The notes under the pieces were generated by a model. The model searched no databases. It was not told where the DNA came from and worked only from the letters and a program-made list of their open reading frames with translations. A program made the translations under genes and the position numbers. Positions 1 to 9,524 of a stretch of DNA of 64,000 nucleotides are shown piece after piece. Source of the stretch: Lumbricus terrestris (lineage: Eukaryota; Annelida; Clitellata; Crassiclitellata; Lumbricidae); contig OX457052.1 in the NCBI GenBank assembly GCA_949752735.1, positions 18,442,149-18,506,148 of the forward strand. Reading direction: 5' to 3'. Every line of letters starts with the position of its first letter. The stretch's first letter is position 1.

Positions 1-724
1 AGGTCACCTTCTTCTTGCTTGCCGTCGTTTCCAATTCTCTTCCGTAGCTGCGTAGACGGAGAATGCTGTAGCTGGCACAGCACTCTGTAGTTTCGTCCAC
101 CTCGTTGTTTCTCCACAAGCAACGGTAGCTTCTCGTCGCTTGCTCGTCTTGTTGTAGTTTCGCCCCTTTCTTCTGCCGTCGAACTCCAATCGCAATTGTA
201 GTTCCGAATTCGATCTTCTCCGATGTCGATCGCAGTGCACTCGCAAGTGTCTCACCAAACTTCGCAAAGTTTCCGTACGACAAGCCCTGGTATCTCTATT
301 CCCAAGGACTTATAGTCTCACCAGTGGGACAGGCCGACAACGTGTCGCCTTCCACACCCAATTCACCGTCAGATCTTCTGAATTACCGACAAGGAACGCC
401 ACAATCGTCAATGGCCGCCCTTGCTCAGAAATCTACGTCTTCTTCCTTCGCCATCTTTTCGCTGTCTAACTTTTCGTCTGCCGTTGTTGCCGTCTGCTCA
501 AGTTTGACGCTGCTTTCTGCCCTTCGTTGTGTTTCGATAATTGATGTAGCGCGTATTCAAGAATTGTTATAGCGCTATTATTATTATCTAACTTAATGCC
601 ACAAGTAATATTAATTATAATCTACAATACGCCACATATTGTCTAGCTTAATTCTTACCTATTTAATACTTATACAATGCATCATTTAATAGGTTTGTTT
701 GATAAGAAGCATTCTACCGCTACA
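1..724 (-). repeat. 3' LTR of the Gmr1-like element (cut by window start)
   Basis: Positions 1-724 match 6498-7221 without a difference by eye. On the minus strand the LTR opens TGTAGCGGTAG at 724. The outer (U5) end is missing. The small open frames inside are found identically in both LTRs and have no domain, so they are not called as genes. Confidence 0.95.
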
Positions 725-744
725 AATGCCCCTCCTTCAAAAGA
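725..744 (-). promoter_or_regulatory. Polypurine tract for plus-strand priming
   Basis: Read on the minus strand, a purine-rich run containing AAGGAGGGGCA lies directly before the LTR TGTAGCGG start. This is the usual position of the RNase H-resistant primer of an LTR element. It fixes the LTR edge at 724. Confidence 0.7.
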
Positions 745-881
745 CTGTTTACAGGCTTTAACAAACTAACCTACTTAACAAACTAACCTAGTAAACTAAT
801 TCACTTACTATACACGACATGACAATTAATACACTTTACTCACTGGCTTACACTTCTTCATTTACTTTATCTCAACTTATA
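745..881 (-). other. Short untranslated spacer between pol stop and polypurine tract
   Basis: AT-rich sequence with a repeated 'aacaaactaacct' block near 770-795. No reading frame and no envelope-like gene is present between the pol stop and the LTR. Confidence 0.6.
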
Positions 882-3800
882 CTACACAACCCCTCTACTT
901 AAATAGTCGGACATAACATTTTCGGACCCTTTAATATATCTAATGTTAAAGGAATAATTTTGGAGTGCCAAACTCCATCTCATCACCCTTGCATTTTTCA
1001 TTCGACCCTCTTTCATATATTGCAATCCGCAATGGTCTGTCTCAATTGTAAATGTCTTTCCACAAAGATATCGGTCGAACCTGCTTATACCCCACATGAT
1101 TGCTAAGCACTCTCTCTCTTCCACAGAATATCTTCTCTCTCGCTCTAACAGCTTCCTGCTCGCATACGCTATGGGATGATTCGTCCCCTCGTACTGCTGC
1201 ATTATCACACATCCGATTCCACTCCCACTTGCATCAGTTTGTAGGATGAAATCCTTCTCTAAATTTGGAAGTCTCAGAATTGGTTCTTTCGCCAATTCGT
1301 TCTTCAACTTTGTAAAGCTAACCTCCAGCTCTTCATTCCATTCTACTATCCCAGGTGCTATCTTCTTCGTTAAGTCACTTAACGGTGCCATAATTTCCGC
1401 ACAGTGTGGTATGAATTTCCGATAATAGTTTATCGCTCCAAGGAAACTCCTGACTTGTTTCTTTGTCTTTGGACGTGGCATGTCTATTATTTTATCCACT
1501 GATTTCTCCTTTGGACTTATGTCATCCTTGTTCAACGTATGTCCCAAAAAGTCAATCTTTCCATATCCTATTGAACACTTCTTCGGCTTCAATGTCAAAT
1601 TCGCTTGTCTCACTCTTTCGAAAAATATCTCCAATGTCTTCAAATGTTCTCTCCATCCTTTATTATGTGCTAGAATGTCGTCGACATAACTTTGAAGATT
1701 TTCTGTTCCTTGAAGAATCTTCCTGATTAAACGGTTGTAACTTGACGCACTATTGATCAATCCAAAAGGCATCACATTGAACTTGTATATCCCGTTGGCA
1801 CATACAAATGTAGTGTAGTCTTTCGATTCTGGACTCATAGGGATCTGCCAATAACCCTTGCAGAAATCGAACTTGCTGTAGATTTTACTACCACTCAACT
1901 TATTAAAAATATCCTCATTTGTCATCATAGGCTCAGGATCAAATATTGTAAGTTTGTTTAGCTGTTTGTAATTACAACACAGTCTATTGCTTCCGTCTGA
2001 TTTCTTGACAACCACCAGCGGTGCTGCATAAGCTGCCTCTGATCTTTCTATCACCTTATTGTCTAACATCGTCTGGATCTCCTTATCTATTTCTTTTTGC
2101 AAATGGTATGGTGTTGGATAAGCTCTTTGTCTTACTGGCTCTTCACTCGTCAAATGTATTTCATGCTTCACTAAGTCTGTTCTCCCAGGCTTGTCTGTGA
2201 AAATGTCTTCATATTTCTTCAGTAGTTTCCTCATTTCTCCTTTTTGTTCTTCATCCAAATCAGGATTTATATCTACATCTTCATAGGTCTCTGTTTGTTC
2301 ACTTACATATAAATCCAATATTTCTTCTTCTTCATCTTCACCCACTTTTCCGTCATATACTACTGCTGAAATGTACGCTACAGTCTCGGCATCTTCTCTT
2401 TCGTGATATTTCTTTAATATATTAATGTGATATGTCTTTATCTTTCCTTTCTCGATTTCAACTCTGTAATCATAGTCTCCAATCTTCTCTTTCACAACAT
2501 ATGGCCCTTGCCACTTTACTAACATCTTGTTCTTACAACTAGGCAATAGTAACAACACCTTATCACCTATTTCCAACTTCCGGTATCTCGCTTTCCTGTC
2601 ATAATACTTCTTGTTTTTAGCGTTCGCTTTGTGTATCGCTTTCTGCGCCATATCACAAGTCTCCTCAATCCTTTCTCTCAAATCCTGCATATACGTATAT
2701 ACGTCTTTCACTTCTTCTTCCACTGTCTCATTGGTCCATAACTCCTTCAGGATCTGCACTGGTCCCCTACACGATCTACCAAATATTAGTTCGAATGGTG
2801 TGAAACCGTGACTCTCATGTACTGTGTCTCTCAACGCAAACAGTAATGGAGCTATATAACGATCCCATTCTTTCGCTTGTTCACCAATCAACTTCCTCAA
2901 CGTCGCTTTGATGGTTCCATTAAGTCTTTCTACACATCCATTGCCCATTGCATGGTATGGACTCGTCATGGTGTGTTTTATCAATAGCATCTTATTTACT
3001 TCAGCCATGAGTTCGGAAGTGAACTGGCTTCCACGATCAGTATGGATCTTCTGAGGCACTCCCATACGACAATAAAATCCGAACAAAGCTTCTGCAACTT
3101 CCTCAGTACTAATTCCTTTCAATGGAATAGCTTCCGGATATCTTGTACTCAAGTCTATGATGGTCAATATGTATCGGTAACCCCTTGCAGACATAGGGTT
3201 AACTTCTCCGATTATGTCTATGCATATGTGTTTGAATGGTACATCTAATACAGGTAGATGACCCATAGGCGCCTTGTGGTTCACCTTCTTGTCAACTGAC
3301 TTTTGACAAATATCACAACTCAACACATATCTCCGTATATCTTGTCCTATTCCAGGCCAATAGAATTCATTTAGAATTTTATCATGTGTTTTCCTCATTC
3401 CTAAATGAGCCGACAACAATGAATTATGTCCTACTGCTAACACTTTATCCCTCAATGGTTTAGGTACCATTAGTTGCCATTTCACCTCATCCTTCTGTAC
3501 TTCTTTGTATCTTTTATACAACAATCCCTTCTTTTTCACATATGGTTTATCTTCTATGTTGTCTTCGTTACCATCCCATTCAATTGCTCTTTCCATTTGT
3601 TTCGACATAGTTTCATCTTGACTCTGCAACTCCTGTATCTCTTTTACTGACACATTCAAGTTCGGCATCTCCGCCACTTTCAATGGTTTGTATTTTGCTA
3701 CCTTTTTAGCTTCTGCCCTAGTCTCCACAACTGCTACTGTCATTAATTTTTCATCTTGATTCCTCATCACATTGTCAGAAAATCTTACTGTTTTCTTTGC

Positions 3801-4532
3801 ACTAATAGGTCTTTCTTCATGTTCTGTTTTTCTAATCAATATTCCTTTGTTTTCCACTTCAGTACATTTCTCAATTATTTCTTTTGGCTCATGATTTGTC
3901 ACACTCTCAGTTCTTTCATCCTTAACCATGTACTTCAATCCTTTGATTTTCCCAATTATTACTGGCTTTATTGGCTGTTCCATCACCATCGCTTGTACTT
4001 CACCATTAAAATGTTCACTCTCGATATACACCTTAGCCAATGGGAAACATCTTAAACTCCCATCAACTAATACACAATGTGTTTCTTCTCCAGTCAACGC
4101 TTCTTCATTTATCAAAGAACGTTTTACAATACAACAACTTGCGCCTGTGTCGTATAAGCATCCCACTGTGTTTCCATTAACTGTCACCTGGTATTCACTC
4201 TTATCTTCAAGGCTAATACATCCATCATTGTCTTTTATCACCATTGCACTAGCTGCCATGTACATTGGTGGTATTTTATTATGTTCACCCTGTTTCATCT
4301 GTTGTTCTCCTCTTGTAACTTCAACCACTCTCTGTATTTCACTTTCTGGCTTAACCAAGTGTGCTCGACTTTCGAATATTTGTACTGCTGCTGCAGTGTG
4401 TTTAAATGTACCCCTGTTTTTCTTTGGGCATTGATATGCCTTATGGTTCTGTTCTCCACAGAAAAAAACAAGTAATCTTATGTCCAGTTGCAATTTCTCT
4501 TTCTCTACTGAACCCTCGGTTTTGATGTACAC
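882..4532 (-). CDS. pol: Pol polyprotein: protease-integrase-RT-RNase H
   Basis: An uninterrupted 1216-residue frame ending in TAG. Domains in order (residues from the ATG at 4532): remaining CCHC knuckle residues at about 25-35; aspartic protease with DTGA at 128-131; integrase zinc-binding H376, H383, C406, C409; integrase core D439, D499, E535; GPY module at 676-678; reverse transcriptase about 795-1000 with YVDD at 949-952; RNase H with D1100, E1141, D1166 and D1209. Every catalytic residue I looked for is present. The integrase-before-RT order is copia-like, although the RT and the GPY module are gypsy-type; this is the Gmr1-like signature. The ATG at 4532 is probably not the real start, because the frame begins inside the nucleocapsid region; pol is expected to be made as a Gag fusion. 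It overlaps gag by 92 bases in another frame. Confidence 0.95.
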   Translation of the reverse strand: MYIKTEGSVEKEKLQLDIRLLVFFCGEQNHKAYQCPKKNRGTFKHTAAAVQIFESRAHLVKPESEIQRVVEVTRGEQQMKQGEHNKIPPMYMAASAMVIKDNDGCISLEDKSEYQVTVNGNTVGCLYDTGASCCIVKRSLINEEALTGEETHCVLVDGSLRCFPLAKVYIESEHFNGEVQAMVMEQPIKPVIIGKIKGLKYMVKDERTESVTNHEPKEIIEKCTEVENKGILIRKTEHEERPISAKKTVRFSDNVMRNQDEKLMTVAVVETRAEAKKVAKYKPLKVAEMPNLNVSVKEIQELQSQDETMSKQMERAIEWDGNEDNIEDKPYVKKKGLLYKRYKEVQKDEVKWQLMVPKPLRDKVLAVGHNSLLSAHLGMRKTHDKILNEFYWPGIGQDIRRYVLSCDICQKSVDKKVNHKAPMGHLPVLDVPFKHICIDIIGEVNPMSARGYRYILTIIDLSTRYPEAIPLKGISTEEVAEALFGFYCRMGVPQKIHTDRGSQFTSELMAEVNKMLLIKHTMTSPYHAMGNGCVERLNGTIKATLRKLIGEQAKEWDRYIAPLLFALRDTVHESHGFTPFELIFGRSCRGPVQILKELWTNETVEEEVKDVYTYMQDLRERIEETCDMAQKAIHKANAKNKKYYDRKARYRKLEIGDKVLLLLPSCKNKMLVKWQGPYVVKEKIGDYDYRVEIEKGKIKTYHINILKKYHEREDAETVAYISAVVYDGKVGEDEEEEILDLYVSEQTETYEDVDINPDLDEEQKGEMRKLLKKYEDIFTDKPGRTDLVKHEIHLTSEEPVRQRAYPTPYHLQKEIDKEIQTMLDNKVIERSEAAYAAPLVVVKKSDGSNRLCCNYKQLNKLTIFDPEPMMTNEDIFNKLSGSKIYSKFDFCKGYWQIPMSPESKDYTTFVCANGIYKFNVMPFGLINSASSYNRLIRKILQGTENLQSYVDDILAHNKGWREHLKTLEIFFERVRQANLTLKPKKCSIGYGKIDFLGHTLNKDDISPKEKSVDKIIDMPRPKTKKQVRSFLGAINYYRKFIPHCAEIMAPLSDLTKKIAPGIVEWNEELEVSFTKLKNELAKEPILRLPNLEKDFILQTDASGSGIGCVIMQQYEGTNHPIAYASRKLLERERRYSVEERECLAIMWGISRFDRYLCGKTFTIETDHCGLQYMKEGRMKNARVMRWSLALQNYSFNIRYIKGSENVMSDYLSRGVV

Positions 4533-5823
4533 CCTGATTTATCTTCACATCACTTCTACTCCTGTTCAAATTGTACCCAGACTGTTCCTTGGGTCTGTGT
4601 TCAAACGGTCTACCGTTCAACCTGTCACCATGGAATTTCACGTCTGATTTTGCAGACTGCTCGCTGTATTTGTAACCGTGTGCTTCAATGTGTGATTCCG
4701 CACAAACCAACATGTCCTTCAAACTCATTTTACCTTTCTCTTTTATAAACATACGAAGTTCAGTACTGCATGTCAGGTAAAACTGGTCTTTCAACAAGAG
4801 ATCTTCCACTCCTTCATAAGTTCTCTCAAATCCCGCTTGTGCTAACCACTGTTGCATATACCTTCTCAATCTATGCACAAAACTAGAAGGTGTCTCTCCT
4901 GATTCCATTTTACTGGTTTTGAACTTGTTTCGATAACCACCTTCAGTAAGTTGAAATCTCTTCAACAGCTGAGTCTTCAAACACTCATAATCTTGCACTT
5001 CATCTGCAGACAACCTTTGGTATACTTCTAGTGCTCTGCCTTCCAAATGTCTAGCTAGCGTCAGCGACCAAACTTCTTTTTTAACTTCGTACGCAACACA
5101 CGTTCTCTCGAATCTCAACAAGTAGGCATCTAAACAATCCTTTGACTCGTTGAATATAGGGAATTTGATATTTCTAATTCCTTTATTGTTTTCTCGGTGA
5201 TCTCCCTGTTGTTGACCATCACCGATCCTCATGTAGTCACTCTCGTGCTCTCGGTTTTGTTCCCCTCTCGAATCAATTTCACGCATTCTCACCTGTGCTT
5301 CAAGTCTCTTTATCTCTAACTGGTGTTCGCGCTGTCCCCTCGCTTCAGTTTCAGCTGCTTCACGATTTAGTCTGGCTTCTGATTCAGCGCTCCTAATTAC
5401 TTCCAATTCCAGTTCAGCCTTCTTTGCTTGCATTGCAGCCTCTGTTTCAGCTTTTCTTGTTTCTATTTCAGCTTTTCTCGTTTCTGCTTCTGCTTCAGCT
5501 TTTCTCATTTCTGCTGCTGCTTCAGCCTTTCTCATTTCTGCTGCTGCTTCAGCTTTTCTCATTTCTGCTGCTGCTTCAGCTTCCATCTCTGCTTTTCTCG
5601 TAGCAGCTTCTGTTTCAGCTTTCCTCGTTACTGCTTCTATCTCAAGTCTCTTGACTTCTGCTGCTGTTTCAGCTAATTTCATCTCTTTGGCGATCTCTCT
5701 CTCAGTCGCTCTATCTTGCCTCCACTCTGCCTGTCTTTCTTTGACAAAGGCACGTGTCTCGTCCCCTTCCATGTTCATCCGTTTGGCAATTTCTAACCAC
5801 GCTTCAAAATCGCTGACAGACAT
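4441..5823 (-). CDS. gag: Gag polyprotein with coiled coil and SCAN-like capsid C-terminus
   Basis: A 460-residue frame. Residues about 35-185 are Glu/Ala/Arg/Lys-rich with repeated EAAAEMRKA blocks, a likely long coiled coil. Residues about 216-385 form the capsid-like part: FPIFNE near 221, a WSLTLARHLEGRALEVY stretch near 252, and VEDLLLKDQFYLTCSTELR near 339-357. That last segment resembles the SCAN domain core, which has been traced to Gmr1-like capsid proteins (Emerson and Thomas). The basic tail ends with the first Cys (C452) of a zinc knuckle. The frame then leaves the knuckle and stops eight codons later. The start at 5823 is the first ATG after the leader. Role: forms the particle and binds RNA. 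Confidence 0.9.
   Translation of the reverse strand: MSVSDFEAWLEIAKRMNMEGDETRAFVKERQAEWRQDRATEREIAKEMKLAETAAEVKRLEIEAVTRKAETEAATRKAEMEAEAAAEMRKAEAAAEMRKAEAAAEMRKAEAEAETRKAEIETRKAETEAAMQAKKAELELEVIRSAESEARLNREAAETEARGQREHQLEIKRLEAQVRMREIDSRGEQNREHESDYMRIGDGQQQGDHRENNKGIRNIKFPIFNESKDCLDAYLLRFERTCVAYEVKKEVWSLTLARHLEGRALEVYQRLSADEVQDYECLKTQLLKRFQLTEGGYRNKFKTSKMESGETPSSFVHRLRRYMQQWLAQAGFERTYEGVEDLLLKDQFYLTCSTELRMFIKEKGKMSLKDMLVCAESHIEAHGYKYSEQSAKSDVKFHGDRLNGRPFEHRPKEQSGYNLNRSRSDVKINQGVHQNRGFSREREIATGHKITCFFLWRTEP
4462..4468 (-). other. Gag/Pol frame break in a T7 run inside the zinc knuckle
   Basis: The plus strand has seven A residues (T7 on the coding strand). Upstream, the gag frame supplies the first Cys of a CX2CX4HX4C knuckle; the other three ligands are read only in the pol frame. 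Moving from gag to pol needs +1 (or -2). A shortening of the run by one base would leave a single gag-pol frame. This may be a homopolymer sequencing or assembly error, a real inactivating insertion, or, less likely, recoding. Confidence 0.8.
5494..5574 (-). repeat. Three 27-bp tandem repeats inside gag
   Basis: Three near-identical 27-bp units encode the repeated EAAAEMRKA block of the gag coiled coil. Period 27 keeps the frame and adds nine residues per copy, so the coil can grow or shrink without damage. Confidence 0.85.
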
Positions 5824-6184
5824 ACTTACTGTCTTACTTGCTGACTAGCAACTTATGACAAAAATATTGGCAACTATGTGCGCTATTTAAATTTCTAACA
5901 AATAGAAATTGTTCAATTCTGCAAAGTGTCAATTCAGTTCCACAACAACAACTAATAGTTCATACACCTACTGCAGTATCTTCAATCTACAACTTCAGAT
6001 TTAGTCTCTAACAATCTCCTAGCTATAATTGTTCAAAGCTTTTCTAATACTGTTCAAAAGACAGTTTTTTACTGACTCAAATCTTTACTGAATTAAATCT
6101 TTAATGACTTAAATCTTTACTTACTCAAATCTTTACTGACTTAAATCTTTACTGACTTTTATCCCGGGCATGGGCACCCACTCG
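5824..6184 (-). other. Leader of the retrotransposon with 16-bp tandem repeats
   Basis: This stretch lies between the 5' LTR and gag. It has five copies of a 16-bp unit like ACTGACTTAAATCTTT plus a partial copy at 6071-6160. No open frame of note. A packaging or leader role is only inferred from position. Confidence 0.6.
6161..6180 (-). promoter_or_regulatory. Candidate primer-binding site
   Basis: On the minus strand this reads TGGGTGCCCATGCCCGGGAT, four bases inside a TG..CA-type LTR edge at 6185. TGG is the complement of a tRNA CCA end, and the CCGGGAT part resembles a T-arm. The acceptor part does not exactly fit a tRNA that I can name; it is two bases longer than a proline-type end. Position supports it; tRNA identity is open. 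Confidence 0.4.
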
Positions 6185-7221
6185 TGTCACCGTCCATCGA
6201 AATCTAGGGTTTTAAATCTAGCTTTAATAGGGAACTTTATGCTCAGAGGCCATTGGGTGATCAATATTAGAATGAACTAGGACCTAAAACAAATGTAGCT
6301 GAGATTCGTTTAAAGATTATATTATAATAAAACAATATCAAACAGTAAAATACAATCAATAATCCTATCTACTTATTGTGGCGTATTATCTAATAATATT
6401 ATAGCTTGTTTCTTATCTTCCACGTTGGACTTTTCCAGCGTAGATGTAGAAGTTCTTCAGTTCGTATGGATTGGAATGAAGGTTTGAAGAGGAAGGAAGG
6501 TCACCTTCTTCTTGCTTGCCGTCGTTTCCAATTCTCTTCCGTAGCTGCGTAGACGGAGAATGCTGTAGCTGGCACAGCACTCTGTAGTTTCGTCCACCTC
6601 GTTGTTTCTCCACAAGCAACGGTAGCTTCTCGTCGCTTGCTCGTCTTGTTGTAGTTTCGCCCCTTTCTTCTGCCGTCGAACTCCAATCGCAATTGTAGTT
6701 CCGAATTCGATCTTCTCCGATGTCGATCGCAGTGCACTCGCAAGTGTCTCACCAAACTTCGCAAAGTTTCCGTACGACAAGCCCTGGTATCTCTATTCCC
6801 AAGGACTTATAGTCTCACCAGTGGGACAGGCCGACAACGTGTCGCCTTCCACACCCAATTCACCGTCAGATCTTCTGAATTACCGACAAGGAACGCCACA
6901 ATCGTCAATGGCCGCCCTTGCTCAGAAATCTACGTCTTCTTCCTTCGCCATCTTTTCGCTGTCTAACTTTTCGTCTGCCGTTGTTGCCGTCTGCTCAAGT
7001 TTGACGCTGCTTTCTGCCCTTCGTTGTGTTTCGATAATTGATGTAGCGCGTATTCAAGAATTGTTATAGCGCTATTATTATTATCTAACTTAATGCCACA
7101 AGTAATATTAATTATAATCTACAATACGCCACATATTGTCTAGCTTAATTCTTACCTATTTAATACTTATACAATGCATCATTTAATAGGTTTGTTTGAT
7201 AAGAAGCATTCTACCGCTACA
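6185..7221 (-). repeat. 5' LTR of the Gmr1-like element
   Basis: On the minus strand the LTR opens TGTAGCGG at 7221. The inner edge I prefer is TGACA at 6185, next to the candidate primer site, giving 1037 bp. An alternative edge at 6377 (CGCCACA) would give 845 bp. The two cannot be separated because the matching end of the other LTR is off the window. Confidence 0.8.
6806..6811 (-). promoter_or_regulatory. Possible TATA box in the 5' LTR
   Basis: The minus strand has GACTATAAGTCC here in an otherwise mixed sequence. The same motif is in the 3' LTR at 309-314. It is the only TATA-like element near the middle of the LTR. Assignment as the U3 promoter is inference. Confidence 0.3.
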
Positions 7222-7440
7222 GTGTATATTATGTATATATAAAATATATACATATATATATATACATATATCATACACAAATATACATTATTTTTCATAT
7301 AAATATACATACCAGTATGTATATATATATATACACACAATGCATATATATATAATTATGTCTATGTATATATGTCTATTTATACATGTCTGTTTATATA
7401 TGTAGGCCTATATATATAGTGTCACTGTACATGCACTTCT
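7222..7440. repeat. AT-rich (TATA)n low-complexity sequence
   Basis: Runs of tatata and catata follow the 5' LTR edge directly. The retrotransposon appears to have entered an AT-rich simple repeat. No gene. Confidence 0.8.
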
Positions 7441-8319
7441 GAGCAGATATCACAAAGGTACCTTAAAACAGTGCAATTTCAAGAGATTTGCTCAGATATT
7501 CATTCATTTATTTTGCCATTTGATGAATGAATGAAAGAAGGAAAGAAAGAAGTAATCAAGATTTTACTTACACGCATACACACAGCTATTAAAATATTTA
7601 GTCTGTTAGAAGAAGGTAGCAAGGACTTTATAGCATGAAGTCTATTAAATCAACAGTGACTTTCATTGTATATATTCTAATCTGATATGCAATATTGCTT
7701 TGCATTCGATGCATGATAGATTGGCGTAATGCGTATGCAATGTTTTCTGACTGCGTAATGCATGATGCACGCGGTTAATGAAGTTCATGCTTAAAGCAAC
7801 AGATGTAGACAACGTGCGTGGAGAATGGATTGCGCTATGTAACAGGAGACGACATTTCCATTCCTGTCTCACTGGCTGTCTCTCTATCTCTGTCTCTGTC
7901 TGTCTGTCTCTCTGTCCGTCTCCCTTTCTCTGTGCATCTGCCTTGTCTAATCTTCTCTTGATTTCCCTAGAAGCAGTTCATTACTGTAAGCGTAAACAAG
8001 ATCCGTCCATCAATATCAGAAGAAAACAATTCCTTCAATCACAGATCAGAGTCCTCTTCGTCAACTCCCTCCAAGACAAATCCTAGCTTTAAAAATTCAA
8101 ATCTAATAATGTTCATTATTGGACCATTTTTTGCATTACTTTCCACGCAAACACTTACATGTAGACAACATGGTGCAACTGTTCCAAATTTAGACAATTA
8201 GATTTTACTTTCCGAAGTGCATGGCAAGTGCAATTTCAGTAAAAAAAGGACAAGAACAACCCACATAACAATCTGCAATAAGCATGAAAAATCTGAGAAG
8301 TCATTAAATTGAAGAGTCA
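7441..8319. other. Intergenic, no recognised feature
   Basis: Includes a short GAAA-type run (about 7530-7550) and a CTGT/CTCT-rich patch (7866-7935). The small frames that cross it have no domain or splice support. Confidence 0.5.
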
Positions 8320-8625
8320 TTTATAACAATCTGGCTATTCGAGTGGATCGCAAGTAGAGCATGGCCGTGTAGTGTGGCGCCCTCAAGGGAAAACCTCCTG
8401 CAGCAGATTAGAAGGATACCCACGAGAAGAAGGTTGTTTAGAAGGATGTCATCAAGTGAAAATCTCATGTATGAGATTGGAAGGATGTCCTCAAAAGTCT
8501 CCTGCAGCTGATTAGAACCTATAAGAATGCACTCAAGGAAAATATGGAGAAGATTATAATTATAGCAGTATGTCCTCAAGTAAAAATCTCTTGCAGCAGA
8601 TTAGAAAAAATGCTTATGGTTTGCA
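8320..8625. repeat. Diverged tandem repeat with CTGCAGCAGATTAGAA core
   Basis: The blocks 'gcagcagattagaagga', 'gcagctgattagaacc' and 'gcagcagattagaaaaa' recur with intervening 'atgtcctcaagtaaaaatctc' phrases. This indicates an old degenerate tandem duplication of roughly 100 bp. No function is apparent. Confidence 0.6.
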
Positions 8626-9019
8626 GTGTTCATAAATAGTTACATAATGCAAAGTTACGATAAGACAACTTACGGTAAGTAAACTGTGTTGATGATAATA
8701 GCCTAGCAAATATAATTATATAATCAAACGCAAGCCAAAATTCACTTATTTAACATGAGAACTATTTGAGGCATCTGCAATTCTCCTGATTTTTGGTACA
8801 TAATGCAAAAGCAACAGTTCACTGTTGCCTGTTGGGTTGCAAAAACAAAAGTAAACTCCTCTTTGACTTCAGTGCTGGTCATCAACCTATAATGCGAAAG
8901 TGAATTCACTGTTAAGCAACAAGACAAAGCAAGCTATTAATTGGCTTGTAGCTGTCATCTACATATTAGCAGAAAAGAGCAGCTTTGTCGTGAAAGATGT
9001 ACATCATGAGGGGCATGGT

Positions 9020-9515
9020 GGTGCAAGGATATGTTCGGTGCATTGGAGCAGCAAGGTTATATACCGTATGCTGGTTTACCATCTGGTCGGTTATCTTCTC
9101 TTGACCGTATTCTACGCGCTGCGGTACCCCTAATAGGTCAACTGCCGAAATTCGGTCACGTTACAAATTACATGCTGGAGGTTCTGCATTGGCTCCCTGT
9201 CTGTCAGCGCATCGATTACAGAATCTCTTCCTTGATATGGCGATGCCAGCTAGGTCTTGCCCCAACTTACCAACTTGATCTTTGTCGGCCTGTGTCAAGT
9301 ACTCAGACTGTTCGGTCCCTACACTCGGCTGATAGGGAAGTGCTCTTGGTCCCATTTGCTCGTACCTCTATCGTGCTTTGTCTGTGGTTGGCCCGGTGGT
9401 ATGGAATGCCTACCCACTTGAGCTGCGCCTGTTCCCTAGATCACTCTCTGACACATTCGATAAGCACTTAAAAACTGTTCCGTTTGTTTTCTTGAAGAGG
9501 CACTATATAAATACT
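9020..9515 (+). pseudogene. C-terminal fragment of an L2/CR1-type LINE ORF2
   Basis: Translation gives LSSLDRILRAA, then PKFGHVTNYMLEVLHWLPVC and QRIDYRISSLIWRCQLGLAP. This is the typical region after the RT domain of L2/CR1-like non-LTR elements (HWLPV..RI.Y). The continuation (VVGPVVWNAYPLELRLFPRS, then KHLKTV) is in another frame, so there is a frameshift near 9380. The upstream RT catalytic part is missing. A short 3' sequence (cttgaagaggcactatataaat) and 'gaatgaatg' tail follow. It is a 5'-truncated, decayed copy and not a cellular gene. Exact clade (L2, CR1 or Crack) is not resolved. Confidence 0.85.
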
Positions 9516-9524
9516 TGAATGAAT

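Larger units (their letters stand above)
1..7221 (-). mobile_element. Gmr1-like Ty3/gypsy LTR retrotransposon, nearly complete
   Basis: Seen: two direct LTR copies, identical wherever both are visible, flank a gag frame and a pol frame read on the minus strand. A polypurine tract sits next to the 3' LTR and a leader next to the 5' LTR. Pol order is protease, integrase, reverse transcriptase, RNase H, with no envelope frame after it. Known: Ty3/gypsy elements normally place integrase last; integrase before RT in a gypsy-type pol defines the Gmr1-like group. Inferred: a recent insertion, because the LTRs have not diverged. The outer part of the 3' LTR and its flank lie left of the window, so the target-site duplication cannot be checked. 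Confidence 0.93.

Noticed and set aside
324..572. 82-residue frame in the LTR (also at 6821-7069)
   Set aside because: Identical in both LTRs because the LTRs are identical; antisense to the element and without a domain.
725..881. Envelope gene after pol
   Set aside because: Only about 150 bases without an open frame lie between pol and the LTR.
4462..4468. Standard -1 programmed frameshift at T7
   Set aside because: The run looks like a -1 slippery site, but pol is in the +1 frame relative to gag.
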